Positions 49,501-61,821 of a stretch of DNA of 64,000 bases are shown in pieces (position 1 is the first letter of the stretch; the number at the start of each line of letters is the position of its first letter). The position numbers were made by a program, and so were the translations under genes. The DNA is from Chionis minor (taxonomy: Eukaryota; Chordata; Aves; Charadriiformes; Chionididae): the NCBI GenBank assembly GCA_013398295.1, contig VZSF01003241.1, positions 159,487-223,486 of the forward strand, read 5' to 3'. A model generated the notes under the pieces. It was not told the origin of the DNA and made no database searches. It saw only the letters and a list, made by a program, of their open reading frames with translations.

Positions 49501-50630
49501 CTAACAACTAACGTTAATTGATATTAAGGAAGTTACACACTGTGCTTACCATCTGCCAGATGTTGGAGTGGGTGGATAAGATTTGGGTTTTAGGGAATTG
49601 GAAACAACCTGGGTTTTTTTTATTATTATTTGGTTAATTATGAAATGATTCTTAAAGCAGATAACAGTGACTAATTTGGCCAATGAATTTAATGGGATGA
49701 AAGGCAAGTAAAGAAAAAAAGCAAAGAAAGAAAGGAGAGAAAAACAACACAGGAGCTTTAGTGTATATTTAATGATGTGTTGGTACTAGAAGGAAACTTT
49801 TTTCTAGAACTAGTAAGGTCATTTTTCAGTTTTAGATGTTCAAATTTCAATCAGCATTTGAACACAGTAAGTATCAATGGCAGAGATTGTTGTTTCTGAC
49901 TTGCACAAGGTTTAGAATACTTACATATCCTGCGTCAGCCAGTAAATCTATGGTTCAAAGGAGGAAATGTATCTATTTGCCATGCTTACCTATCTTATTA
50001 TATAACTAATTATTTGATATTTTCTGTTCATAGGCTGTTACATTTGAAGTTTTTAATACAGAAAACAAATCTTCATGTTGTATTTTGTTTGGGGAGTTGC
50101 ATAGGTTTTGCTAGTGTTTATTTCTGCCTGCTGCTGTGAGAAAAGTCTTCAATATATATTTTTTACGTGCTAACTGTGGCAGCGTTGCTTTCCTGACATT
50201 TTGCTTGCTTTAAAGAGTGAAGCAGTCCCCAACCCAAGGAGCACGCCTGTTAGCCGTGACTGCTGTTAGAGCAAGAGTCCACTTCTAAAGGGAATGCTGA
50301 CTGAATTTTCTTGGCATTATAGGTCATGTGCCATCAAACTTAGGTGATAGCAGATTTGGTTAAACACAGACTAGAGTCATAGCTAATTTGTGTCAGTTTC
50401 TGGCACACAGGGCCAATTATGTTCTTTAAAAGAGACTTTTTGTGAACAGAACTCTGAACTCTGTCTTCTTTCTTTACGATTCCTCTTCCATTATCAATCC
50501 CTCATCTTTTCTGGACAGCTTCTTTTTCAGCTTCTTCATCTTTTCTTAGGTTAGTTACCTGTTGTTTTCTTTTCCCTCCTCTCTAGATCTCATTGTAACC
50601 ATGCATCCTTGGGTAGGAAGGATGCCACTT
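46567..50630. other. Unannotated AT-rich DNA
   Basis: No gene recognised. The plus-strand frame 47131-47517 (128 codons), followed with a 4-base overlap by another frame to 47723, is the most open stretch, but its peptides have no domain, splice context or composition bias that I can use to call it. A purine-rich patch lies at 49700-49745. Confidence 0.4.
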
Positions 50631-50631
50631 G

Positions 50632-50673
50632 TTGAATCCAAGTATTGAATCCAAGTTGAATCCAAGTATTGCT
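50632..50673. repeat. Short tandem repeat of TTGAATCCAAGTA
   Basis: TTGAATCCAAGT occurs three times in close succession (the middle unit lacks the TATT tail). It is a small local expansion. Confidence 0.8.
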
Positions 50674-50739
50674 TTGTTGTGTTCCTCAGAGAACCTCTGG
50701 GTTGTAGGAAAGAACCAAGGCTGGGAACAGGGTAGCGTG

Positions 50740-51190
50740 TCGTGTCATGGTTCCGCAAGGAACCCCTCAACTTCCAGAAACGCCAGTACAAGATAGTTCG
50801 GTTCCACTTTAGCGAGGTTTTCACGTTCAGTGAAACACGTGGGACAACTCGGGTGTATGCGAGATACCTGTTTGCACCTCTTAAGCGTCACGTTGTATCC
50901 AGGGCATGTACAAAGGCGAATTGCCGCAGGGCTTGCCATTGCCTGAGCACACGGCTTGGTCTGCTCAGGAGCGGGCAGTGACCGGCTCTGCAGGGCACCA
51001 GGCCAAGACAGAAGAGTGAAGGTGGCACAGCTGATGCCGTAACTTCTACTGGCGGTGCGACTCCAAGGAAAAAGCTGCTCAGTTCATCTTCTGGGACAGC
51101 TGAGAGACCCTGGCTAAGAAGAGGGGCCGAACCAGCCCCGAACCAGCCGCGGTACACAAGGGCTCTTTCCTTCCCAGTCTGCAGAGCACA
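50740..51190. other. GC/CpG-richer block of unknown nature
   Basis: Compared with the AT-rich surroundings this block has noticeably more G+C and CpG (for example GTTCCGC, TAGCGAGG, TGCGAGA, AAGCGTCACG, GGCGGTGCGAC, CCGCGG). Open frames exist in several frames on both strands (79 codons +, 89 codons -). No known protein domain or promoter element such as a TATA box was seen. It could be a small CpG island or first exon, an eroded repeat, or compositional noise. Confidence 0.3.
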
Positions 51191-51193
51191 AGG

Positions 51194-51275
51194 GAGATGT
51201 CACAAAGACGAAGTGACTCGCTTGAGGCTCCACAGGAAATCAGTGGCAGCAGTCCGCTCTGAATCTCCCGAGGCA
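51194..51275 (+). repeat. MIR-type SINE fragment
   Basis: GAAGTGACTCGCTTGAGGCT, CCACAGGAAATCAGTGGCAG and CAGTCCGCTCTGAATCTCCC follow the MIR order AAGTGACTTGCTCAAGGTC / ACACAGGAAATCAGTGGCAG / AGCTGGGACTTGAATCCC. Diverged but convincing over about 80 bases. Confidence 0.65.
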
Positions 51276-54200
51276 AATGAGTGCTTATGCTTCAAACCGT
51301 GGCGCTGCTCCGTAGGCCTTCTGTCAGCTCATTACATAACGTTAGTCTTATTAACGATGACCGTTTTTATCTAACCAGGGCCAATGAACCTTAGACTGCT
51401 TCGGGGAGGAGGGGTGCATTACATGATAATTACAGGATGCTAGAGCTGTCCAAGAACATTTTAAGTTGAATGTATTTGATATTATGCAGATATAAAAAGA
51501 CTGCAGGTGGCCGCTCTCTCAGCTTCACCTCTTGACTTTTGGACTGTGCCTCTACAGAGGATTTTCAAACACTTCTATGCTGGGACAACAGACAATGGAA
51601 GCCTGCCCAGATACAACTTGTGTCCTACTGGGAGGAGAAGAAATGACCATCTTCATGTTCAGCTTCTCTGTGCATGAGTATTTCATTTTGGCCAACAGAC
51701 ATAGAAAAGAAATAAACAAAAGAACTGCAATTTCGGTAAAAACTCCTACTTAAATAGCTTGTTAGAACAAACGGCTTCAAGCAAGCTCTGTGATAAGCAA
51801 TAAGCTACTGATTGACTGCAGAAAAAAAAATTGAAATTCTAGAAATATCTTACTGTATAGAGAATGATTTTTAGCTGACCTACTTAAAAGGGCACATATT
51901 ACCCATTAGGTTTTATTTTCTTTTACTACTTCTAGAAGGGTGGGACTGAGAAAAACTGTTTTGCATTGCCTTTTATTAAGTGATGAATCTCATGGATTAT
52001 ATATGCTTTATCATACTTTTTTGTAGGGATAATTTCAAGTTTTATATGAAAACTTCTTATATTAAACTAACTCAGTGTAGACGTTTATTTCAGTGGGCAT
52101 TGGAACTTTCTTAAATATTTTCCAGAAAGGTTTCTTTCATCACTAGTAAACTTGGACAGCAGACAAATGAAATGGATGAAAAATAAGTATTTAGATCATG
52201 GCATGTAAGAAAGGGATCTCAGTGCAATAGCCTGTCACCAAGATATTTGCTTTTGAAGTCCTTATTTTTTTTAGAAAATCCTTAACTTGCTGTAAAATGT
52301 ATTATTAGTGAGAAGCTTCAAAGCAAAACATTCTTCTGTCCCACTTTTGATTATTTGATAAAGAAAGTATTCTTAACATAATCATATGGTTAAACTGATT
52401 ATGTAAAATAGCTTTTTAGCAATTAATATTTGAGCGAAAGCCTGCTCTAAAGTGAAACCATAATGGATCTTTGTTACACTATCAGATTTCGTAAAGAGGC
52501 TGTTTAACTAAGCTCTTTCTCTACAAACAAAACAATAAAAAACAAGGCTGGAAAACTCATCATTTTAGGACTTTTCTGCTGTGGAATATCAGTCTCTTTG
52601 CTGATACTGGGGCAGATTTCTCTAGAATTCCCAAATCTTTTATCTTGGAATATTTTAACATAATCAGTGCCTTTTCACTGTGATCATAAGGTTTCATTAA
52701 TTTTTTTTTTAAGCTGTTAAAAGAGAGAGTGGTACTTTGGCATGGATTCGCAACAAGCTTTGATGAGGTCCAGAAAAGTGACTGTTATACAAATATAAGG
52801 AATGAAAAGAACTTGTTATCTTTAACAAGAGCTTGATTGGATGTAATAAAAGTTCCTTGTTAATTTACTGAAGTTAGCAGCTATGCTGGTAATGAATTTA
52901 TAATCAACAACATTTGATCTTCTGCGGAAGCTTTTGCCCCTTTCTCCCCCCAAAAATGTTTCTGGAGAGAGTCCAGATAATTTCCTTTAATAGGGATTAA
53001 AACTTTAAAGGAGTGTTGCTTTATAGTGACCCTTTTTGGCAGTTTATCAGAACACTTATGCAGCTGGTAAATGTAACTACAAAATTCTGTGGAGGGATGA
53101 CTATTTTTCCTTAAACAATCTCTCCTCTCCCCTCCCTGCCATGGGCAGCACATTGTTTACAGCAACTCTGACAAAATAAAGAATCACAAAAATGAGTTAC
53201 GTGAACAGGAAAGCTTTGATTCTATGGGATTAGCTCCAAAAATGTCTTTTGTGTAATGCATGTTAAATGAAGTCATTATCCTAGAACTTTGAAATAATTC
53301 TACCCAAACAGACATAACTTCGTTTTGGGGTTTTTTTTATAAGTAATTGTGTTACATTTAGAGTTCTGAGAAATTGACTGTGTTTTTAAGGTGAGTGGGG
53401 AGTGACATTCACATGCGTACTCACACAAAGGCTGTTGAAGTGTTGTGCTTCCCGTTGACTCATTTTGATTTTACAGTCCTTTTTACAAACTGGTATTGTT
53501 GGAATTCAGTGGTTTAGTGGGGAGGAGGCTGTGCGTCTGTTGTTGTTTTGTTAATTTTTTAAAAGTCTCTCAATCACCTCTATATTCCCTTACGTTCCAA
53601 CCCCTGCCAAGTACTATCCTGGTCCACGGGGGTGAACGCCTATAGCATAGCGACAGATGGACAAGGTAGACAGACGGCCCATATAATCCATCCTATGCTG
53701 GTTTTATAAGTCTATAAAAATGCAATAAAGAAAAGGGTCTCATTAGGTAGAGGCAGGGGGCTGATTGATTTGCAGGCCACACTCAGTTTATAGCTGCCTT
53801 CTGTGTGAAAGTCCACCTTACAGTGTGAGTTTATTCTGTTTGCCATGGCTTGTTTAGTTAGACTTAATTTACTTCTGCTGACGTTGAGCATTATTCAGGT
53901 TTTTGTGGTGACTTTTACCCCAGTTTGGCACCTAAGTATGGACTCACTCTCATTTTACTCTGCAGAAATAAAACCCTTAAGCCAGAGGTCAGGGGAAAAG
54001 CTGAGTGAAATGCTCCTACGAAGTGTGGGTTGTCTGAGAAGGCAGGAGCTGTTTAATTGAAAGGGAAACTTAACACTGTCAAAGCTCTCATTTCAACTTG
54101 GGTATAATTTTCTGCATTGCAACAAACCCCACCTCCAAGTATTGAAAGAGGCTAAAGGCAAAATACTTTGTAGGTAATCCGTCTCACTGATTCTGAGAAC

Positions 54201-54530
54201 GATCCGCTGTATCTTTTGTTGGGGGAGTCTTTCGAGGGAAGAGGTTCTTTTCGGTAAAAGAAATAAGAGCATGTGATTTTAAAATTCTAAAAAAGGCAGT
54301 GGGACTGAGAGGGCTGTATCAGTGATGTGGCTTTCTTCACATAAGGCCCGTGGCTCTCAGTGTTGCCAAGCACGGGTGCAGGTGGATTCAGGGAGCGAAG
54401 CACCGCAGGGCACGAGGGAGGCACGTTCCCACTGAGCAATGGGTAACCTGTTCTTGCACTGAGTCGTGGGCATGGAGCAGTTCCTGACGTGTGGGGAGCA
54501 GGGGCCAGTTCTTAACCCTCCTGCTGAGCT
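51276..54530. other. Unannotated AT-rich DNA
   Basis: No gene or young repeat recognised over about 3.2 kb. Short runs of T at 52267-52274 and 52701-52710. A 90-codon minus frame (52881-53153) is unrecognised. Confidence 0.45.
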
Positions 54531-54536
54531 CAGCCA

Positions 54537-54592
54537 AACTGCGTTACCACCCCGAGCCTCAGTTTCCCAGCCTGCAAAATGGGACCAAGGAC
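54537..54592 (-). repeat. MIR-type SINE fragment
   Basis: On the plus strand it reads GAGCCTCAGTTTCCCAGCCT then GCAAAATGGGACC, the reverse complement of the MIR segment TCCCATTTTACAGATGAGGAAACTGAGGCTC. Left of this the TTACCACCCC part is diverged. The GC-richer stretch 54340-54540 next to it is unexplained and carries a 90-codon minus frame that overlaps the repeat. Confidence 0.65.
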
Positions 54593-55390
54593 CGTTGTCA
54601 TCAAGAGGTTGAAAGTATCTCTGTTTCAAATAAGTATGAAAGATGTTTTTTTCTCAGATAAGACTGGGAAAACAGAATGTGTTGCCCATATGCAATGTAT
54701 TTTTTGGGAATCACACCTAAATAAATGATGACATATTCCTAAGGATGAACTGTTGATCCAGTCTTATGGAACCGTGAATATTTTTATTCATTTAATATTT
54801 CATTGAATCCAATTAAGCTTTTCCTCAACTACCTTCTGTGTCTATGAGTTCTAGAGATTCTTGTTCTGCATGAAATATTTTCCTTTTATCAATTTTTAAG
54901 TTGTTGCCTCTAAGTTGTATTGGATATTACCGATACGTAATAAGAACAGCAGTCCAAAAATATTTATAGTAATTTAAGGAAAGGACCAATCTTAAATCAA
55001 AAATGCTTTTTAAGTCAAATTGTTGGAAACGGTTTCAAAGTGCTCAGGATTATTAGTGTTCCAAAAAAAATTCAATCTTAAGAGGGCTGTCATTTGGAGA
55101 GTTGAAAGTGGTCACCATTTACATTCATGACATTTTAAATCATTTTTGTCTTTCTTGCTAGATATCTAAAAGCTTCTCTTTAACCTTAAGAGAATAAAAT
55201 GAGAAAATTGGCAAACTTAAAAATAAATAACTGTGTTATGGCCAATAATGATTTGCTAAATTGTATCATCATGCCAGAAAAGATCTGAGCCTTGAGTTCA
55301 GTCAGAGAATTCCAGTTACCATTATAAAACCTTCCACAGTGTTTAAAGTCTTTAAAGCCCATTGGGAAAAATCTGTCTGGGTGTTTAGCT
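54593..55390. other. Unannotated AT-rich DNA
   Basis: Nothing recognised. Confidence 0.45.
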
Positions 55391-55397
55391 CAATCTC

Positions 55398-55446
<49 letters not shown>
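55398..55446. repeat. (ATT)n microsatellite
   Basis: About 16 uninterrupted ATT units (49 bp). The purity suggests a length-variable locus. A plus-strand open frame with a polyisoleucine run (55261-55557) is produced by this repeat and is not a gene. The right flank is a T/C-rich tract and then AAAGAAAGAAACAAACAAAC. Confidence 0.95.
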
Positions 55447-55571
55447 GATGTTGTCTTCCTCCCCCTACTTCCTTTTTATTCAAAGAAAGAAAGAAACAAA
55501 CAAACAAGAAACTGCCATGTGATGCAGTTAACCTTACAACTCATCCCTACCCTTTGATACTACATATTAGC

Positions 55572-55690
55572 CCCACGGAGCTGATCCTTCAAAGCCATTG
55601 ACTGGGTTTGAGGAGCCAGTTTCTGTTAATTTTAATGGGGATTAGACATCCATCCCCTAAGGCAGCTTTGAAAAATCTCCACCAGATTCT
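55572..55690. repeat. Ancient amniote interspersed repeat fragment
   Basis: GGAGCTGATCCTTCAAAGCC, CCATTGACTGGGTTTGAGGA, TTTTAATGGGGATTAGACAT and CCCCTAAGGCAGCTTTGAAA follow the widespread sauropsid repeat 'CTGATCCTGCAAAGCCATTGA...AATGGGAGTTAGGCA...CTTTGAAAATC'. This is the longest copy of this type in the window. Confidence 0.55.
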
Positions 55691-57770
55691 TTATGACTCT
55701 TCTTGGAGGCAACAAAATGTTTACCCAGTTATGTAGCTGCATTTCCCCAAACACTACTAACATAAAGTTAGAGATAATTTTACTTCCTCCAGTTTAAAGA
55801 GCCCCATTTTTCTGTTCAGCTAAATTTTCTATTTCATTTCTATCAAGTCCTCTATATGACGCAGTTTCAGAGGAGGACAGCTTTGGAAAGGAACTAGTAG
55901 ATTGTCATTTTTGCATGCAAGGAAGATGATATACCTTGTTTTTTGACACGCACCCTGTTCTCCTTCCTTGGAGACATTGACATTCGTTGACATCCTTCTT
56001 CAGAAAACTGATTTCTTTTCATCCTGCCCTGAATGATGTATTTAAAATGTGCTTCACCTTAAATACGCAGGCTTTCAAAACAAAATTACTGAACCAGACG
56101 GAGGGGAGGGAAGAGGAGAATTGCCTGTTCCAACAGAACTAAAAAGCAGCAAACCCAACCACACTTTCCATTCTTTGACACACATACCCCAGCAGTAGTC
56201 TGGATTCCCTTTCTCATGCATCGCGACCCTTCCATCTGAGTAGACTCTGGGAAGTAATAAGAGCAAACCTCAACTCTTACGTTAGGCCAGCTTCCTTACT
56301 GGTATCTGCTCTGCAAACATTTCCCTTGAAAAAACTAAGAAGTTTGCCATGTATATAAACAGAAGTATCCTTAGTTATAGAAACATGGACGGCTGCTAAA
56401 TTGCGTTTAAATTGTCCTTGTTTAATTTATGTTCTGAGCTGTCTTCCTTGTATATATCCCTTAGTTATGTTTTTGTCAGTTGTGTTTCTTTAAATGTATT
56501 ATAAATCTGTATTTCCCTCATAAACCAGTCTGGAAAAGGGCATCTGTACTAGAAACTGGTTTTAGTGACTTGACACTTGGCTCTTTTATGTTGTGAAACG
56601 AGTTTTAATTTTCTTAACATAGGCCAGACATGGTACATAAACCTCTTCCCCCCCAGGGAGGCTTTTATGTTTGATTCCTTTAGTGGCAAAGCTTTTGAAT
56701 TTCTCCCCTTGATTGACTTGATTATGATCTTCCCAGTATATATCCTTCATGTTGATGAATTCCTGGTAGGGATCCTCAAAGGAGTTTACAAGCCTCAATG
56801 CTAGATGAAACAGAAGAATTAAATTATCCCTGCAAAAGCTGCTACTAGTACAAATAGGAAGTTGAATATTTGTGCTGCAGATTTATTTATTCTTTGGATG
56901 TGCTAGATTTTGCACTAGGAAACGTGTTCAAATCTTTAGAATATGGTTGGTTTCCTTAATAATTTGCTCTCGCGGGCCATTGCTGCCCAGCTTCCGTTCG
57001 GCTGTGGGCACTACACACAAGACGGCTGTCCAAGTCATCCTGAACCTCGCTTGGTTCACTAGGGTAAACTTGGACACACACCACCGACACAATTGTCCTA
57101 CTCGGAGTCTTTTTTAGGTGAAAGGCGATTTACCTGGGGATGGAAAATGCTGTTAGAACTGACCATGATGACATAAGGTGACAAATAACATTCGGTGACT
57201 CTGTACCATATCTACCCATTTATTTATACGTTTGTTCATGCTAGGCATGGCCAGGGGTACTCCAAGCTGCTGTTCCAAGAGCTGAGACAGCCATGATGAA
57301 CTCAACAACTCTGGTATATACATGCCAAGAAACAAAACCAGGGCAAGATATTTTGACCCTAATATAGTTTTCATTGTTGGATTTCTAGTGTAAATAAAGA
57401 TTCACAGTTTTTTTATATTCAGAGAAGTGGATCTTTATTGCCGCTGTCTAACAGTTAGTAAGCCATCCTGATCAAAGGGTGAGTAATTTTTGGTACTTAG
57501 CTTTACGGTCTTTATGGATATATAACTTTTTGAAAATTAGCACTTTTGTAACTGATTAAAGTTGGATGGCACAAATAATCTAGCAGGGACCTAAGAAAAT
57601 TTGGCAGATAGGTAGTGATAAGGTTGGGTGATGCACCTTTGGCTGTAAGATTCCAGCTTTGCACAGGAAGAGGCCAAGAAGCATTTCCAGCAGGAGACTG
57701 GAGACAGACCTGCTTCTTCCCTGTTTGTGCTTTCACAGCCATTCTTTGTTTTTTCTTCATGTGAAATAGA
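55691..57770. other. Unannotated DNA
   Basis: No gene recognised. A small CpG-bearing patch at 56970-57110 (CTCTCGCGGGCC ... CACTAGGGTAAAC) has a possible acceptor (TGCCCAG) and a GTAAAC donor about 75 bases apart, too weak to call an exon. Confidence 0.4.
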
Positions 57771-57772
57771 GA

Positions 57773-58303
57773 CCGTGGAATGGGGGAGAGAATCAGAATT
57801 GTAAAAGTGAGATAAAACCAGTTTAATAAATAATAATGATGATGATGATGATGGTGATGGTGATGATGATGATAAAACCAACACTAAATAACTGTAAGGA
57901 AAAGGAAAAAAGTAACATTGAGAAATAAAACCCAAGAAAGACAAGTGATGCAACTGAAAACAATTGCTCACCAACAACCAACTGATGCCCAGGCAGCCCC
58001 CAGGCAGCAGCTCCCTGGCCAACATCCCCCCCAGTTTGATTGCTGAGCAAGATGTCCCATGGCATGGAATATCCCTTTGGTCACTTGGGGTCAGCTGTCC
58101 TGGTTGTGTCCCCTCCCAGCTCCCTGTGCACCCCCAGCCGACTGGCTGGTGGGGTGGTGTCAGGAGCAGAAAAGGCCTTGGCTCTGCTGGGCAATAAGGA
58201 AAACCTCCCTGTGTCATCAACACAGTTTCCAGCACAGATCCAAAACATAGGCCCATACCAGCTACCATGGAGAAAATTAACGCTATCCCAGCCAAACCCA
58301 ACA
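57773..58303 (-). mobile_element. ERVL-type LTR, 3'-truncated
   Basis: On the minus strand the element starts TGTTGGGTTTGGCTGGGATA at 58303 and continues GGTAGCTGGTATGGGCCTAT, CCAAGGCCTTTTCTGCTCCT, CAGCTGACCCCAAGTGACCA and AAGGGATATTCCATGCCATG, which parallels the LTR at 61.6 kb. It then carries a CAT/ATC simple repeat and TTATTAAACTGGTTTTATCT, the equivalent of the ATTAAACTGTCTTTATCTC polyadenylation region. Identity stops near 57773, so the last part (normally ending CACGACA) is missing. The 237-codon minus frame 57591-58304 reads this LTR plus unrelated flank and is not a protein gene. Confidence 0.85.
57832..57873. repeat. (GAT)n microsatellite inside the LTR
   Basis: TAATAATGATGATG with two GGT interruptions, about 14 units. 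The decamer GATAAAACCA stands on both sides (57811-57820 and 57871-57880). Related avian LTRs carry a similar trinucleotide run at this place, so it probably grew from the LTR itself. Confidence 0.9.
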
Positions 58304-58365
58304 CATTTGGAAAAGGAAACTAAGTGGAGAAAGGCAGGATGAAAGTAACATTTTTCACAAATGTC

Positions 58366-58381
58366 TTTTTTTTTTTTTTTT
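58366..58381. repeat. Poly-T run
   Basis: A run of 16 T lies about 60 bases to the right of the truncated LTR. No retroposon body is attached that I can recognise. Confidence 0.9.
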
Positions 58382-61300
58382 GCTTATCAGAAAACTTTTT
58401 CGCAACTCAGCCAGACTGGAATTAATAAGAAATAACTGGAAAGGCAGGCAGGAAAGACAGGGGTGTAACTCGCCTGAAAACAGGCATAAATTTAGGCCCA
58501 GACATCTATGTGTATAAATTCTTTTCTAAACACATAAACTAGAAATAATACAGAAATGAAATACAGGAAAGCATGAATCCCTCACAGCGCAGAGCTCTGT
58601 CTCCCTCCTACATTGGCTTTAAGTCTCTCAGCTGTCGTTTGTCAGTGTTGTTCGAGCTGGCTGAAAATTGTCCACATTTCATGAAAACTGTCATGACCTT
58701 TTTTCCTGACTTGACAAATAAAAGGATGTTTTTTCAGGGTGGGGAGAAGTGTTATTATCTCTAGTGAAAGCAAGTTTATTTTTTTTATACTCCTTTAATG
58801 GTTGTTGTTTCTATTTTGGTAGATCTGTGTGTATGGAAAATGATGCCAGAATGCTAACACTGCATACTGCCAGAAATCAGTTCTGATTTGCTTCTTTCTT
58901 GCTGTCCCATTGAAATGATTAAGTTTTTAATTATTGATTATCTTGTTCACGTAAGTTTCTAATCTATTTTTAACACTCTGGACTCCTGTGTGTGGTCTCC
59001 TGCAGCAGTGTTTTCAAAGACTGCTGGCAAAAGAGATTATTTTTTTTTACCAGTTTTGAATTTGCTGCCATTCACTAGATCAGAGAAGGAGAAAAGCAAG
59101 GATTTGCTAAGATCTTGGGGTGTAGCTAGTTCCTGGTGGTAACTTTTTGACCTTAACATAGTGGCACGCTTACATCACATCCATACCTGTTTTCCTGGGG
59201 AACTTCTTGCTGACTTTTGCTGCGTATTGAGGCAAATCCATGCTGCAGAGAATGGGGATTGGTTTTCCTCCAAATCAAAGGTTATTTACTCTAGAAATGC
59301 TTCCAAATGAAGATCAGAACATATCTAATACAGAGCTATATTTTCAGGTGGCAAGATTAAGAAATGAATGTGAATTGCATAAAAATAACTTCAGTGAGAA
59401 AACTCTTAGTTAGCTAACTCTGAGTTAGCAACAGTTTTTGGAATTTGCCAGAGAAATGTACAGACTGAGAAAATATTTCTCCCTGAAGTTTCTGGTGAGG
59501 TTCTGATATTTTCAGAGCTTTGTAGATATTTTCAGACCCCAAAAAAATGAAATCTGATGATGCAGATAAACTCTGGGATTTGCATTTTTGGGAGTGAAAC
59601 CACAAAAAAGCATGAGATGTCTTGTTTGTTTCAGCCTCTGCTGGGGATGATCAGCTCAAAGACACCGGAACTTAAGCTGTAAAAGCTGCGTTTTCGCCCA
59701 GTATACCTCTTATAGTTAGGACTGGTAGATAACCTGCTATGTGCCCTTTTCCCCACAGTCATCACGCTGTTACTATGCTGTATATCTTGACATTTGTGAA
59801 CAATTTAAGGGAATCATATTTGTGCTGTGACCAGGCATGTGGCTGTGAATATTTCATAGTCCACTCTAATGGCTGTGGTGGGGGAAGTATGTCTGGAAAT
59901 CAGGTTCACCCTACAGAGGAAGTTTGCCAAACATGGGAGCCAAGACCACAGCAGAAAGGCTTGCATGCAAACGAACAATGAAATGCAGCGCAGGAAACTG
60001 GTCAAGAATTTGCTAAGTCAGTTGACCGTAGTTGTTCAGCAAGAGACAAGACAAGGCTGGTGTGGTGGTTTCTTCACCCTTTCTTTTCCATTATCAATCC
60101 TTTCCTCATCTTCACCATCTGCACACTGTGAAAGTTCTCTTTTCTTCTCTTTTGCTTCCTTAGTTCTTACCAGCTCCTCTCAGGAGTGAACATCTATGTC
60201 TCAGAAGGGTAGATTTGAGGAAAGCAGAATAACCACTCACGAACGTCCAGCTCTCTAAAACCACAGGTGCATTGTGGAAGTTTCAGTCATTGTTTTGCCT
60301 CATTTTATTTCTCCTTTTATCTGCAGGCTAACTTTTTAACAGCAACCCTTGCCAATAAGATGACAGGAAAACCCCACTGTTCTCCAGTAGCCTTTAGCAT
60401 TTTTGAGTTGGTGGCCAAAACTAATTGAATTTGTGGACAGAGAAAATAATGAGGAAAAATGCAGATGAGGCAAGGGAAAAGCTTCGGGGACTGGACTAGA
60501 ATGTAGATGAGGGAAGTAAGATCCTGGGAACAGACAGTTCTAGAATGGCTTTGACTTTATTAATGAGTGTGAATTTAAAAATACATATTTATTATTGCCT
60601 TGTTTAATGATGTGGTGTGTTAACAATTTAACTGTCACCTAGAGGCACTTTCCTGAGTAACAGAACAGGCTGATGGGACCGGCTCTTCCCCACTACACAG
60701 TGCGACACTGCACATTCTCCCTTCAGCTCTGCTCTTTCTTTTTGGCACAGATTTATTCAAAATGATCATCTATCACCACTGCCTTTTCACTGATATGATC
60801 AACTGCATAAATAAGATGCTTGAAAAGGAATGTGCTTTGCAGTCTGAGGGGCAGAGGAACTGAAAGGCAAGGAAGACCGACAAGCCTGAGGAAAATGAGA
60901 AGGCCTGATGGCAGGAGTGATCAGGGCAGGGAAGAGAACTGGGGTGAATGGTCCAGGGCTGAGACAGCTGGGCAGAGCAAGCAGCAGAAGGCTGAGTGGA
61001 AAACAAGAGTGCAGCTTCAGGAGTAAAGACTGTGCTCAACAGGAGCAAAATCACATTGATATATGCCGGATGTGAGATTGAATTAGCTGTGGTGGTGACA
61101 TGGGGATTATGTAGTGCAACAGCTTCTGCTCAGCCACGGGGATGAAACATACGCTCCCCTGGGCTGCCTGCAAGTACAGCAGACCTCCCTGTTCCGCGCC
61201 CCCCCCAAATAAATCTGCCTCTCATATAATATGTTAACACGTTTTTTGAACTTCCTGAATTCTTTCTTGCTGGGTTTATCACCTTTTTTAAGGAAAAACA

Positions 61301-61550
61301 TCTATTGAGAAAATGGGTATTTGAAAAATGACTCAACATAGGAAGTATGGGAATGCCCACCATGGTACTGGATGACTCCTGGAGTTCTCTTCCCCCCATG
61401 GCGGGGGGGGAAGCTGGGCGGGTGAGCTGTATCTCTCAAGACATGGCATGGGCAGGTCTTCCTGTGGTGTGTCATCTCTGGGTGAGCAGGTTGTGCGTGA
61501 TGCAAATGTGGTCTGATGAGGGAGACTTACAGAGGAAAGTGAAATTATAA
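58382..61550. other. Unannotated DNA
   Basis: No gene recognised across about 3.2 kb. C-runs at 61199-61206 and a G-run at 61402-61410. Open frames at 59739-60189 (+, two overlapping) and 61107-61563 (- and +) overlap each other and lack domains. Confidence 0.45.
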
Positions 61551-61552
61551 AG

Positions 61553-61557
61553 TACTT
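61553..61557 (+). repeat. Target-site duplication, left copy (TACTT)
   Basis: TACTT stands directly before the TGTCATGG start of the LTR and again directly after its CACGACA end at 62400-62404. The 5-bp size fits an ERVL integration. Confidence 0.9.
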
Positions 61558-61821
61558 TGTCATGGTTTTGGCTGGGATGGGAGTGACTTTCTTGCTGGCA
61601 GCTGGTGTGGGGCTATGCTTTGGATTCGCGATGAGAGTGATGTTGATAGTGCACTAATGTTTTTGGTTGTGGCTCGGCAGTCGAGGCCTTTTCCGCTCCT
61701 CACGCTGCCCCACCAGTGAGCTGGCTGGGGGTGCACAAGGAGTTGGGAAGGGACATAGCAGGGACAGCTGCCCCCAAGTGACCAAAGGGATATTCCATGC
61801 CATGTGACATCATGCTCAGCA

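Noticed and set aside
55261..55557. 98-codon frame with polyisoleucine run
   Set aside because: It is a translation of the (ATT)n microsatellite.
56990..57065. Small exon with TGCCCAG acceptor and GTAAAC donor
   Set aside because: Weak pyrimidine tract, short length and no recognised peptide.
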